DNA of 64,000 nt from Serinus canaria (lineage: Eukaryota > Chordata > Aves > Passeriformes > Fringillidae). The translations under genes were made by a program, and so were the position numbers. The stretch is from contig NC_066343.1 of NCBI RefSeq assembly GCF_022539315.1, forward strand, positions 42,422,466 through 42,486,465, read 5' to 3'. The notes beneath the pieces are model-generated. The model was given only the letters and a program-made list of their open reading frames with translations. It was not told where the DNA came from and did no database searches. Below, piece by piece: positions 1 to 11,900 of this stretch; position 1 is the stretch's first letter, and each line of letters starts with the position of its first letter.

Positions 1-839
1 CAGCAATGATCCCTCCAACCTTAAAATCAGTCTCTCAGGGCTGGAGATGCAATATCTGAGTAAACAACAGTCGGCATCAAAACCTAGAATTGTTTCCCTA
101 GTCACAGTATGTCAGTCACCATCCACTACAGGTCTGGGTTATGGGGCTCTCTTGATTGTGTCAAATGTGGGAAAATTATCCTATGTGAGTCCCTGTGCAT
201 TAGACTGTCTCTTCTAGACCCCTTCTTGGAAACATTCCAGATTATCTGTATTGGCACAACACTCAACAAAGAGAGCAGAGCCTTTCTACCGAGAAGCAGG
301 CATTTCAAGGGAGTAGGTGCTTGTATTAACTGTGTATTTACAGTGTCCTGTGAGATCATATTTACCTCTCTTTTATTATCCGCAATTTGTGTGAAGAAAA
401 CACAAACCACTTCACTGCTTTTGAGTAGTGGAGGGAAAGTCTAAAATTTGTAAATGCATTTTAGTAACTATGAAAAAGAAAACGTCTCTGCGAAAGCCTT
501 ATGTCAGGATTCATTCCATCTGATACATGAAGAAGTATTAATATTGTATTACTAAACACAAACACACCGTAATATTTATTTGAGGGGAAAATGTTTGAGT
601 TTTTTCTTCAGGAAAAAGAATTACTTAAAATTTTTCAAGTGACCTGACCACCATGCCCTATCAAATCCACATTTTATCGTGTATACACATGGTGACTCTT
701 CATCTGACCAGCTAAGTTGGGCTCTATCAAACCTTTGCTGACACCAAAGAAGCTGAATCCATTACTTGTTAGCGGGCATGTGTGTGTCAGAGCCACAAGG
801 TTGTCCCTTGCCTTATCCCAGTCTCTTCAAACTTCAGTA
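1..839. other. Unique non-coding DNA, no gene seen
   Basis: AT-rich vertebrate-type sequence. Short open frames exist on both strands between about 109 and 444, but they overlap each other antisense, have no recognisable domain and show no exon-like splice context. I see no repeat family here. Confidence 0.6.
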
Positions 840-882
840 CTGGTGTTTTGCATCAGCACACACTTCTGATGCAAAACACCAG
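840..882. repeat. Perfect inverted repeat, 17-bp arms, 9-nt loop
   Basis: The left arm at 840-856 is the exact reverse complement of the right arm at 866-882; the loop is 857-865. The next outer pair (839/883) does not match, so the homology ends abruptly. This could form a small hairpin or cruciform. I see no tandem context or known repeat family. It could be a fold-back replication product or, less likely, a small RNA hairpin. Confidence 0.9.
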
Positions 883-1358
883 CAGAAGCAAACCAGAAAA
901 CTCCCTGCTTGCATTAATGTCAATGTCTGCTGTGTGTTTAGAGGTTCAGAGTAATTTTAGTATCATAGCACTGGGGACCCAAGCTGAAAGCAGCACTATT
1001 GCAACAACAGCTTAGTCATACGACCTTCCTTGAACTTGGAAGCAATTGTTTAAATGAGCATAGATTGAGAAATACCTGGTCTTTTCTTCTGGGTAAAGGC
1101 TAAGGGAGAGTAAATTCAGAAGAGCTGATAACTCACCATTATGAACTTGATTATCAGAGTTAGTGAAATCTGCTATGTGTGTCTGCTCAGCTTCACCAAT
1201 ATATACCAATATATTTAGTTAGTTAGAAAGACATTATTTCCTTTTCTCCTGCCTATTGTCTAGTGTGAGGCCCTATACAGGGGCTGTAGCCTGTACAGAT
1301 AAACAGCATATGATGGCACCAACACGTCCTTCACTCTACACATGTGTGTGTGTCAACT

Positions 1359-1360
<2 letters not shown>

Positions 1361-1405
<45 letters not shown>

Positions 1406-1411
1406 CACACC
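1361..1411. repeat. (CA)n microsatellite
   Basis: An almost uninterrupted CA dinucleotide run with one AA interruption near 1389-1391. It is followed by an A-run at about 1419-1429 and a C-interrupted A-rich stretch to about 1490. A short GT run lies just upstream (about 1343-1352). The open frames across it are products of low complexity. Confidence 0.95.
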
Positions 1412-1490
1412 TCCCTCCAAAAAAAAAAATAATCAGCCAATCAAGCAAAGAAAAACAACAAAAAAACCCAACAAAAACCCCTCCACCCCT

Positions 1491-2623
1491 CTCTGGCGAC
1501 TGGAGTGCAGTGCCTCCTTTGAAATTTTGAAAAATTTTGGCTTGCAAATTCAGAGTGATTTCCATTGCGAATTTCAGAAGACAACTCAAGCCACTCTGCC
1601 TTTATGGGTGGAAGCACCTATGGCTTTGCTTTTTTGCTCAGTGTTTCTCTGGGATGCTGGTAGAGTGGTGAGAATCTGTGCCTTACAGAGACTTTAGCTT
1701 CATGGCTGAAATTACCAAGAATGCTCCTAGCAACATGATTTTGGCTAACGCAGAGCACTTGGAGGGCTGACAGTGTCTCTCCAGTATCTCCAGGAGAGCA
1801 AACCATTGCTTTGATTCAGACATTTCTTTCTAATCTAGGAAAGCTTGTGATGCACCGTTCACAGCCATAAACATGAGATTTGATGAAATGGTAATAAGCA
1901 GCAAGTGCCACTGGAGCAAGGAAGGCAAGAAAGGCTCAAAAATGAAGTCTTCAACTGCCCCTGATCTGCCAGGGCTGCAGCTGTCTGGCAACCAGAGCCT
2001 TTGATGCCCTTGAAGCTTTGAGCTGAGACAGAGAGAATCCGACCTCCCATATCCCTGTCTGAGCCCTGCTGGCTCAGGGTTTCAGGTTGTCAAACCAGTA
2101 AACATCAGTATAAAACAGCAGTTGTTCTGTTATTTCAAACCAAAAACTAATGCAACCTCACAACATATTTGGTTTTTTGTGCCACTTTCCCATGTCAGAA
2201 ATGCATGTCCATCCAGTTTTAAGATGTTTTTTTGTCTTTTTGTATATTTATTTTTCTCCAACAAATATCAAATTCTATAGTTTTTTTCCATTTTTAAAAC
2301 CTTGACTGTCTGCTGATCCTGAACTAAGAATCTCAGCTTTATTCATTGCCAAGACTTTGAAAAATTATTTTCTCTTTTGTTTTAATCTTTGTGGTTCTCT
2401 CTGTTTTTAGAACCTTTTAATTTTTCTGCTTTTAATCAGATTTGTGCAATCAAAATTATGTTCTCTCTGCTGGCCTGGATTTCTTTCCTAGCTCTGCTCT
2501 TCCACAGAGCTGACAAGAGATAAAAAACTTAAATGATGTGTTGTTCATGGAAATTAAAGAAAATAGAATCAGGTTTTCCTGCGTACAAAAAGAGTCTTTT
2601 GCTTTCCTCCCCCATGCCCCTCT
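1491..2623. other. Unique non-coding DNA
   Basis: No recognised gene or repeat family. The region from 2160 to 2460 is T-rich with several T-runs. Open frames here are short and mutually antisense. Confidence 0.55.
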
Positions 2624-2646
2624 GAATGGCCTTTTAAAGGCCATTC
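2624..2646. repeat. 23-bp palindrome, 11-bp arms
   Basis: The arms at 2624-2634 and 2636-2646 are exact reverse complements around a single central base at 2635. The flanking pair 2623/2647 does not match. Confidence 0.85.
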
Positions 2647-5600
2647 CTTTTCTTTTAATCTAAAATAAGTTTCCACCATGAGTTCAGCATCTTTTTTTTG
2701 TAGCTGATTGCATTAACCCAGTTTCACAATCCCAGCTGCTGAACAGATCTTTAGTACACAGAAACATAAAAGCCACATGTGTTTCAAACAGGTAGAGACA
2801 CTTTGGAGGAGATGTAAGATAAGGAGCAATTTAAAATACCCCCTCCCCCTTATTAATTCATATATATGATTCAGATATAAACCATTAAAGATTTTGTAAT
2901 TTTTGACCCAACTCTCTAATCAGACCATGATTTCACTGTGAGATTTGACTGAGTTTGGATTTCAGTGGGAGATTTTATTGGGTTTGAACTGCAAGATTTG
3001 GGATGAAAGCGGGCTTCTGTAAGTGAAGAAAATAGTTGTGGACTACTCTCATGATAATCTGGCTGGGGAAAAAAAACCTAGTGGAGGGGACTGTTACAGT
3101 GAATCGCATGTTTTTTCACAAACCCTCAGTGTGGTTTGTGAATATAGCATTATTTATAGAAGCTGAAAGATGTACAAAGAGTAGATACAGTTAGATCTCT
3201 TGTATCTGGTAGGCAATTAAAATTATTGCAGTATAGTACGAATAAAACCAACAAAGTCGCATTTACCTTAAGGTGAACAAATACACGGATAAGATGTAAA
3301 ACAGAGGTGTCAGTGGCAGTCCTAGGGACTGATGCACTTCCAATATGTCAATATTATTGTTCTAATCCATGCTGACAGGATTTCATGTCTCCTATGGATG
3401 AGCAGGGTACATCTTTTTCGCCCTCTGAAACAAAGGTGGTCTCTTGGGGATTAGGAAGGAGTCTTCGCCACTTAGCAGACAAACTTCTAGGAATGAAGTT
3501 TGGGTAGCAATGTTCCTCCTTTGCCTTTGAAAACCAGCAATATGCATGTTTTGGAATAGATAAGGGAGAGAGGACTCCATGGACAGGGAGCAGAGAGGAG
3601 AATAATGGGAATAATGTTCAGTTTGGGAAGTCAATTAACAAATCCCTGGTCTGAGTGTGGTCAGTCACTTGGAAACAGCTGGTGTGGTGCTACGGGTATG
3701 ACCTAGAGTCCTGGGTTTTCCACATTCTGCCCACTGATGGCTGCTTTGACTTTGCACCTCCCACAGTGCAGGTTCATCTGTAAGGGGAACTGTTTGGCAG
3801 GTCCCTTGTGCATATCCCAGAGAGGGAAATCATAGTGCAGCCCACACAGAAGCAAGGGGCAGCCCTTAGCTGGGGGTTTGCCTTCTGCACCCTGTACCGT
3901 GTGAAATCCACCGTGTTCATGTGAGACAGAAGAAAAGTGTTTCTTACTCCAGCTTAGCTGGCTTAAAACTTCCTTCTTATTCCTGTCAGGAGAAATCTTA
4001 CTAGGCTTTGCTTTAAGAGACAGACAGGTGATGAGTTAAAGATATCTGTATCTGGAACATTTTGTACTTTTCATCTTAAGAAGTCAGCATACTTTAAGAT
4101 CAGACTGTCTCAGCAAGGCATTAGAAAGCCTGGTAAAAAAACATTTCTGTTTTAAGTTTCTCATCCATTATCACTGCTGAGGTCAAGTTCTACCTCTGTG
4201 TCATTGTACCCTCAAGAAATATATATGGTGGAATTTCTCCTCACACTCACAAAGGCATTTTGATGGTGTGTGGTTTTGGTGCTGACCTTGTTAGCAATAA
4301 ATTCTCTTGTGGAGCATAAGTAACACATATCTTAAAGAGAGATCTGAAACTCTTTAACAGCAAGTGATAATTCTTATATTAGTTGGCAGCTTTTGAGAAA
4401 AATTATGTGTGCTTTCTGCTTCTAGCTCCTTCATTAGTTTTGGGTACAGTGGGAGGATGTTTGTTCTTGTAACTGTATTGTTTGGAGTTCTGGATTCAAA
4501 AAACATTCTCTGTGACCTTGAGCAGCCACTCACCTTTTCTCTTCCTTGTTTCCATTCCATAAATGGATTTCAGACTGTATTCTCTACAGGATATTACTCT
4601 TTTCCAAAACAAAGCTGATTTTTTTTTCAAAGCACCATTATTTATACCCCTCATTTATGATCAAATGTTCAACAGAAAGAGTTTTAAAGTGCCAGTCTTG
4701 TCAGTACTTTGTAATGAGAAAAAAAGAGGCAAAGGATCTAAATTAAGCACTCGATATTTTCTATTTGAAAATGCAGCTTTCTTTACCATTGCATTTCACA
4801 AAGACTTTGAAATCTTTAATTTTGGATCAATTATGAATAATAGTTTTTGAAACATCATGACCTACACAGATCAAAATTCTTATCCACTAACCCACTCTTA
4901 ATACAGTGTTTTTCTGACTCTGCCTGTCTCCGTATTCTTAAATGGGAGCTCTGCTTCCTAAAACAGTACCTGCCCTTCACCATAATCCAGATTCAAGTTA
5001 ATTGACATGACCATTTCCACATCTCTTCCAATAATCCTATTTCCTTCAACTTTCAGCTTACGTTTGGAGTCAGATCATTTAATATGACTGAAATGTTTGG
5101 AAAGATACTTTTGCTGTACATATGGAAGATATCAGTAGGAGGATAGTACTAGAACAAAACTAAAGAAGTTTACAATCTTTGAAGAGAATTTGTGTTTAAA
5201 CCTGACTGATTTTCTATTAAGCTGACACTATATTTTTATACTGGTTTTAAAATTACTTTTATTTGTTTTTTAGCCTTTACTGTTATTTGCCAATGCTTAC
5301 AAATTTCTCTTTGTATGTTTACAAAACACACAGTCACTATGTTAGGTCATTTTTAATGCTTCCCTTTAAACTCCAGAAAATATGAGATAAAAATTAAAAA
5401 CACATTTCTGAAAAAAAAAATCAAAACTGAGTGACTATTTTGAGGGGAGTATTTCTAGAAATGCAACATCTGTAAAGAATGCAAAGGAAGAGGAAGGAAC
5501 ACAAGCCACATATGGTTTATGTTTGGAATTTGAAGAAAAGATGGTATTGTGCAAAACAGAGTGCCCATTCCTTCTGATTTTTTATTAGAGAGAAAGCCTG

Positions 5601-5928
5601 CCAGGAGTTTTCCTCTAAGAGTCTCTGCAGGGTAGACAGACATTCTCTATGCCTTCTTTGGTTGATGTGGTACAGGTGAATGTCTACATGAAGATGGAGC
5701 AGCACTGATAGTGATAGATCCTTTCTCCCATGTTCTCTCCATTTGGCTGAAAATGACTTTGAAATGTAGCTATGACTTTTAAAACCTGATTTGGGTAGTA
5801 GAGGCTTTTCTTTCTCAGAAGTTTCTACTGAAGACGGAAAAAACCAGAATTTGTCCGCCTAGACAATCCACATTGGAATGTGTTTTCAGAACTTTATATC
5901 TCACTTTGTTTTTAGAAATTATTTTCCA
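2647..5928. other. Unique non-coding DNA, no gene seen
   Basis: A long AT-rich stretch. Part of it (about 3660-3930) is somewhat more G+C rich but carries no open frame of note. Several overlapping short frames at 4354-4850 show no domain. I see no transposable element that I recognise. Confidence 0.55.
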
Positions 5929-5968
5929 CAGGCTACTGAAATAGATTATATTTCAGGCTACTGAAATA
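5929..5968. repeat. Short direct duplication with internal palindrome
   Basis: A 15-bp word at 5929-5943 recurs at 5954-5968, an offset of 25 bp. An 8-bp inverted repeat with a 5-nt loop (5936-5943 and 5949-5956) joins the two copies. Confidence 0.75.
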
Positions 5969-7957
5969 TCATCTAAGAATTTTATCCATATTTCCAGTCT
6001 CCAGATAAACAACAAAATGGCACGCACACACACATATTTGTTTTAGGATGCCATTTGTGGTGTTTCTGTTTCTCTGATGACAGGTGAACTAATTTCTTGA
6101 AAGGGTCATATTTGCCTGTCCTTCTGAAATGCCCAATGAAGGTTATGCACACAGCATAGTGCTTTTAAGTCAGGCAAAAATACTTTATTTTTCTTCCTAA
6201 TGATATTCTTTTCAACTCACTGAATGACAACACCCACACTATGTGGATGAAAACACTTCTAACAGTTTGTATTCAGGGTTGTGGAATATCTGAAACATTT
6301 AAACTGCCTAAAAACAAAGCCATGGCTGGAAAACAGACAAGCAGTTTCTTTGGATGATGGATTTGAGATCCACCTGAAGAAAATCATTGCTGGAAAATCT
6401 CTTTAAATATCAGGGTGGGCTCTCAAATGTTATAAAGCTTATGTGATAGCTTGCAATCTGGCCAGCTGCAATTTTTGTGTTGTGTGTGGTCAGGATGTGC
6501 TTTTAAATTATATGTGCCACTAATTGATGGCAGTTGGAGGTTCTTTGTGCAGCACATTTAAAAGTCAGTTCACTTTTCCTTCTCTTAATGCCTAAGCATA
6601 ACCTGGAATAGTTAAAGCACATGGGTTTTTACAAACTGCCAGTTGTGCAAAATCGTAAATTGAACTCAGATCATCTTCTACCAAAGAAGATGGTAGGTAT
6701 ACACTCCTACCAATGAAGATGGCAGCATCTTATACTGCTCTTTATATGGATCTTTTATACAGCAGAGCTCCTACCAAGAACCCTTATAGTCTCATTGTTG
6801 AATGCAGAATATGTGTGACAGTTTAAACTGCGCATTCCTGACAAAATTGTCCTAATAACTTTTGAGTGTGTTTTCTGTGATCAGCTTCAGTGGGAAACTG
6901 ATTGAATTTCCAGTCTCAAATTTTTGACAAAAATTGCTGTCTAATGTTACTTAGGCAGAACTATACTTCAAACCTATCTTATTGCACTGTTGATGGGTGC
7001 CGAATTATGTAACTCTCCACTTGTAAAATTCTTGCACAGCTTAGACATGGAAATTCCTACTGTCTCTAGTTAAGGCTTAGAAGAGCAGCTTTGCTGTTGG
7101 AGTGAAGCTTAAGTGTCAGGCTTTTCTCCTGAGGACTTTTACTAATGACAGATTATTCACAGTTCCATATGAAGGGAGGGGCCTTAAAAGTATTAACACA
7201 AAGTTAAGCTACTGTTTGGAACAAACTCAGATCTGTTACTTAGGGTTTTGGGAGAGAGATTTGTTAGCCATGTTCCTCCCCAAGTCTATCTGTGGTCTAT
7301 GCGCTGAAACAAACCTTGGTCAGAAATTTCCTGAAGTACACTTTGGGATACATGCTCAGAGAAGTGCAACTGGAAACTCCCCAGGATGTTTGCTGATTTT
7401 TAGTCTGGGAGCCAGCTGGCAGCTATAAAATTCCAGTGGAAATGAATAATAAATAAATAGAAACAAAGTAAAAATAAGCAGAGATAAAAAGGATAGTAAG
7501 TCCATCTTTCCCTCAGTCTAGTTCCTTTGGCTGTTCTTAATGCTGTGTAGTAAGAAACATCTTTCAAACAGTGTGGGCAGACTCCAAGCAACCCAAGGAG
7601 CTTGCACTCCAAGGAAGAATGTGAAGAAGAGATGGGGAAGACAAACACTAGTTGGGGCAGGCAGCTCAGCTGACTTCTGGTTGTGCAGATAACTTTGTTA
7701 GCAAGTCTTAGAAATGACACCTCCTTTGTCTCAGGAAGGGCATAAAGGCTTCGAGGCTGGGCTGAGATAGACAGGAAAGAGTGAGAAGGTAGTGGAGAAG
7801 CGGGCATGGCCTACATCAGGGATTGGCAAAAGCCTGTCTTGGCTGTATGTGACACTGAAGCTTATGCAATCGCCTTTCCTGCTCTTACCCTTCCCCTCTC
7901 CTGGGGATGTAGGGATGTGATGGAAGGCTGACAGCTAAAGCATCACTTCTGGGCAGA
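5969..7957. other. Unique non-coding DNA
   Basis: No gene or known repeat seen. The stretch at about 6290-6660 is of balanced composition and free of low complexity, so it might be conserved non-coding DNA, but this cannot be tested here. Two related 20-25-bp words occur side by side near 6678-6723. The minus-strand open frame at 7400-7807 starts with ATG but has no recognisable domain. Confidence 0.5.
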
Positions 7958-8009
7958 AATTGTTTTGCCTTCCTCTTGCACTTATGAGAAAGAGGAAGGC
8001 AAAACAATT
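7958..8009. repeat. Perfect inverted repeat, 20-bp arms, 12-nt loop
   Basis: The left arm at 7958-7977 and the right arm at 7990-8009 are exact reverse complements; the loop is 7978-7989. Pairing stops sharply on both sides. The arms are purine/pyrimidine skewed (rich in AG on the right arm). Confidence 0.9.
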
Positions 8010-8885
8010 GAAAAACTCTGCTGGATGAGTAGCAGACATGAGCACATCTCCTCAGCCCAAAGGAGACATCTGAATGAAGATCTCACTTAACGATCTCAAG
8101 TATCTGAGCAAAAACGCCAGCCTTGTGAGCACTCGCTCTGCAGCTCAGCATATCTTCTGGCAGTCTGGGGCAGCCAACAACCACACAAACCTGGCCATAA
8201 AAACTGTCCACTGGATGGTGAACTAGACCATAGTGTCATGTCTGTGATAAAACAAAGAATTACCATAACAGGGCCTGGGGTCATCCACTGTGGCACTTGG
8301 CAGTACCATTTATACAGGGGTTTGGGAACCAATACACTGTGAAAGGTGCTTCCATATTGGTGCTGACATTTTGATAAAGCTGAGGTCTTGCTTCCCATCA
8401 TAACATCATTTCTACCAGAAGGGTTATTGGATGCCTTTGCTCCTTATCAAGAGCAAGAAATGGAGATTCATTCTAAGAGAATTAAAAGGTAACTGAGAAA
8501 GAAAGGAAATTTCCTCTATATCACATCAAATATTTGAATGATATCACTCTCCTTAAGGAATACAACCTTGCCCTGTGTGAACAAAACCCTTCCCAATCAA
8601 AGTGGGCATAATGATAGTCTGAACCACACAATGTTCCCAGCCAAGGTCAAATTAGTGAGCATCAATTTTTTTGATGCCTTAGTGCATAGCAATTTGCTCC
8701 TAAATGAGTAATTACTAAGGGAACACCCACTATCACCATCTTCTGCAGAAGGTTACTATTCTTTCTTCACAAGTCTCTGTGACTATGAGTTTAATGATAT
8801 TTTGAATAATATGGTACATAATATCATAAAGGCATCAACATATTCCGAAATTTTACTTACAATTCTTCCTAGGAAATGGGAGGCT
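8010..8885. other. Non-coding DNA, possibly an unclassified old repeat
   Basis: The 8040-8400 part has a higher G+C content than its flanks and a minus-strand open frame at 8096-8401 with no recognisable domain. It may be an interspersed repeat that I cannot name. The rest is unique AT-rich sequence with a 7-bp-arm inverted repeat near 8659-8677. Confidence 0.4.
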
Positions 8886-8935
8886 TGAATCAATTGCACA
8901 TTTGCAATTGATTCACATTATGCAATTGCATAATG
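8886..8935. repeat. Two abutting palindromes
   Basis: The first is an inverted repeat with 13-bp arms (8886-8898 and 8903-8915) around a 4-nt loop. Directly after it, 8916-8935 is a perfect 20-bp palindrome with no spacer. Both contain the word TGCAATTG or CAATTGCA, so the same core is used four times in alternating orientation. Confidence 0.9.
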
Positions 8936-9045
8936 CATCTGTAATTCTACACCAGAGAAGGAAAAATAACAAAAGAAACATGGAACAAAGTATTCTGGTA
9001 AGAAACAGTAAGTTTCTACCCTGTTCTTTCTGCTGTCATTTCCCA

Positions 9046-9183
9046 GACCAGGTTGGATGGGGCTCTGAGCTACCTGGTCTAGTGGAAGGTTTCCCTGTCT
9101 GTGACAAGGAGGTTGGAACTAGGTGATCTTGAAGGTGTCTTCCAGCACAAACTATTCTACGTTTCTATTGTTCTGTGATTTAT
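9046..9183 (+). mobile_element. CR1 LINE fragment, 3' end
   Basis: The sequence matches the well-known 3' tail of avian CR1 in sense orientation: a segment with GGTTGGATGGGGCTCTGAG near 9051, then GGTTGGAACTAGGTGATCTT near 9112, ending in degenerate ATTCTRTG-like octamers at about 9152-9180. It is 5'-truncated to about 140 bp and has no coding capacity. CR1 elements normally lack a poly(A) tail and are heavily 5'-truncated, as seen here. Confidence 0.93.
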
Positions 9184-9233
9184 GATTTATGCTCTATGTC
9201 TCTTGGATGAAAGTCTTATCTTTAAGTAAATTA

Positions 9234-9305
9234 GCACTAACTATGGGATGGCTGCCTCTGCTATACTCTGCACTAACTATGGGATGGCTTGCTCCTGCTA
9301 TAGGA
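9234..9305. repeat. 36-bp tandem duplication, partly diverged
   Basis: The first unit at 9234-9269 and the second at 9270-9305 share an identical 20-base start and then diverge by a few substitutions and a small shift. It lies just downstream of the CR1 tail. Confidence 0.8.
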
Positions 9306-11460
9306 ACCTCTTTTCCTATGAATTCTTAGCTGCAGTCTGAATGCTCACACTGTGTTTTCTGGGGCTGCCCAAGTTCTAGCTGTCTAAGAGAGTGCTTCAT
9401 GAAGGTATTGGGAGGTACAGTGGCAGATGCCTTTGGTTCAAAGCTCTGAAATCTGGAAGAAACTGCTTTTTAGAATATTTTCCTCTGTCCTGAAGTCACT
9501 TAGCCACAGTTTTGCTACCATTAGTGAGCCTGATTTGACTTAAGGTTTCTTTTTTATTTTACATACTAATAGTGACTTCCACTCTTTACATTATCAGAAG
9601 AGATAAAAATGTGCAAGATAACCGGGTGGGTGAAATGAAAAGTTGCTTGACTGTTGATCTCAGCCTCATTATGACACTAGCACAGTATTTCATCCTCTCT
9701 TCTTCTTTTTTTTTTTTTTCTTCCCCATTCTACATAGCAGGGACACCTGAGAAGCCACAGAGGTCAAATGTTTTTATTCCAGTTAGGAGCTGCATGTGCA
9801 GTCTCTAAATCACCTGAATATCTAACAAATCCTTTGGCATGACAGCAGTTCAAAGGCAAAGCCATCCAGCTATGAGTAGCTAGCCATTAAAAAGTTTGAT
9901 ATTGTAGATGAGGGCAATGTGAAAGGAAAATACAGCTATCACCCACCCCCTTTCTTGGTTTATACTTCCTGATGAAAAGTGAAGTGCAAGCAACAGAGGG
10001 ATGTGTGCTGTAACCTAAATTATGTTGTCAGTGGTGCTGTCAATGCTGACAGAAGGAAGCCTTCAGCCTCTTGCCTAGAAAGTGTTCCTGGCTCCACAAC
10101 TCCAGAGAAACCATGATGAGAAGAAGAGTGGTGAAAATATGAAGGAACACTGTGAAGGAGGAGAGCAAGCCCAATGCATTCTGTTCGGTCAGTCTGACTC
10201 TTTCCTGCTTTCAGTTACTGAGTGTGACTTTCTGTCCTGTCTGGGGCTCTCTCTCCAAGTCAGAAAATGTCAGACTTGGTCCTCCCAAGCAATTCTTTGC
10301 AACTACTTTTACCTGCAATGCTGCCAAGAGAAGTTGCAAACAGTTGGTGCATTCTCATCCTGTATGACTTGTTCCCTAAGTGGATTTGCCAGGGGACTCT
10401 CTCTGATGCTGAATAACATGCATTCACAGCTAATCTTTAATGATGTAGTTGGTGATTATAATGCTGATTAGGAGGTGACAGGAACAGCAGTGCCTGAAAA
10501 ACCAACAGTATTTGAAGAAGTTACTTGATGGATTCATTCCTCTTCCTGTGAGAGGTGGATGGAAAAGGTATTAGTCTTGAGGGGGAGCTAGACTCAGGCT
10601 CAGTTTGTAAGGTTCACATCAAATATGTGACAGTGGGCTGCAGCTATTTATAGCTGCAGTCAGAAGGACAAATTTAGCCATCACAAGCCTAGCTTTGCTT
10701 GGTTTCTACAGGCAGCATGGATTGTACCGCAGCAGCCTCATCAGTGCAAGCTAGCAGCATAAATCACCACTCACAGACTATAGCTGGCATCAGCCTTTGC
10801 TGAAGTTCATGCTAATGTTCCTAGATCTCTAAACCACATCAAAACGGGTCCATCTTGTGTTTCTATCCCTGCTGTAGTCATATCTTTGGTTGCAAGGCAG
10901 CCTTAATAACATGTTTCTAGGGACTGCAGGGCCAGCCAGGAGAATACATGTTTTGGTTTTAGCTTTACCATGGTTTTATGTGGTGACTAGGGACACATCC
11001 TCTATCTCAATGTCTGTGATTAGGAGAATATTACAAATACTTTCCTGAATCCCCAGAATGCTGTAAGGTAAGTGCTGGTCTGATGCTCAGAAAAAGATTT
11101 GAGGGTGCATATAAATAAAACACAAATTATGTGCCAGTATAGTAGCAAACTAAACAAAATTTACTGTAAGATAAGCACCAAAGCAATGACACAGTCAGAG
11201 TCAGTCCAAGCACTATTGAGGGAAGTTTATATAGCTGAATTAACTGACACCTGCTATGACTGTGCATTCAGAATTCTGTTTCTAAGTAGAAGCATGGTAG
11301 GATGGTATTGTATCTGATTTATCAAGATGGACTCCTTGAGCAATGTCTATCTGCCAAAAAACTTCTCTGTAATTCCTATTCTTCCTCAGCTTCCTTTCCC
11401 AAGAAACTGTGGATAGTGGGGAGGTGTCTTATTAAAATTAGTAATGTCCATGGTTATTAC
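9306..11460. other. Unique non-coding DNA
   Basis: No gene seen. A T-run lies at about 9707-9719. A palindrome with 9-bp arms and a 4-nt loop lies at 10638-10659. An open frame at 10082-10471 shows no domain. Confidence 0.5.
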
Positions 11461-11543
11461 ACATGCACACACACACACATACAAAAAAAAAAAAAAAAAA
11501 AAAAACCACAAAAAAAAAAAAAAAACAAACAAAAAAACCCCAC
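11461..11543. repeat. CA run followed by A-rich tract
   Basis: A short CA run (about 11465-11478) grades into a 23-base A-run from 11483 and then A-runs broken by C. The open frame of 99 codons across it is an artefact of low complexity. Confidence 0.92.
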
Positions 11544-11599
11544 AGACAACTTAAAGCTGCCCAAAGAGTCACAAGGAATTTCTTTCAGTGATAACATGT

Positions 11600-11900
11600 A
11601 GCCTAAGAAATATTTACATGAAATTTTATTTTAAAATTTTCTTTGGATCATTAGGCTCTGTTGAACAATTGCCATTGAGGTTTATTGTCATTACTAATTA
11701 AATCACAATGATTAAGTTAATTACAAGACAGTGTTAATTACCACAACTGTCTTGGTTTTGCATGCTGCAGTGAGCAATGGCAGGTACCTTACCTGCTGTA
11801 AGGACACTTGTTAATAATGCTGTACCACTCTGCACAAAATGGCATTATGGATCTTTCTTTAAGAAAATACTTAAAAACTGAAATATCCCACTTGCTCTGA
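11600..11900. promoter_or_regulatory. Candidate enhancer with homeodomain-site cluster
   Basis: Three copies of the palindromic homeodomain core TAATTA lie within 46 bp (11695-11700, 11718-11723 and 11735-11740), with further ATTA/TAAT words close by. The segment has no low-complexity repeat and no long open frame, and reads like vertebrate conserved non-coding DNA. Function is inferred from motif density only. AT-rich sequence gives such cores by chance, so confidence is low. Confidence 0.3.
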
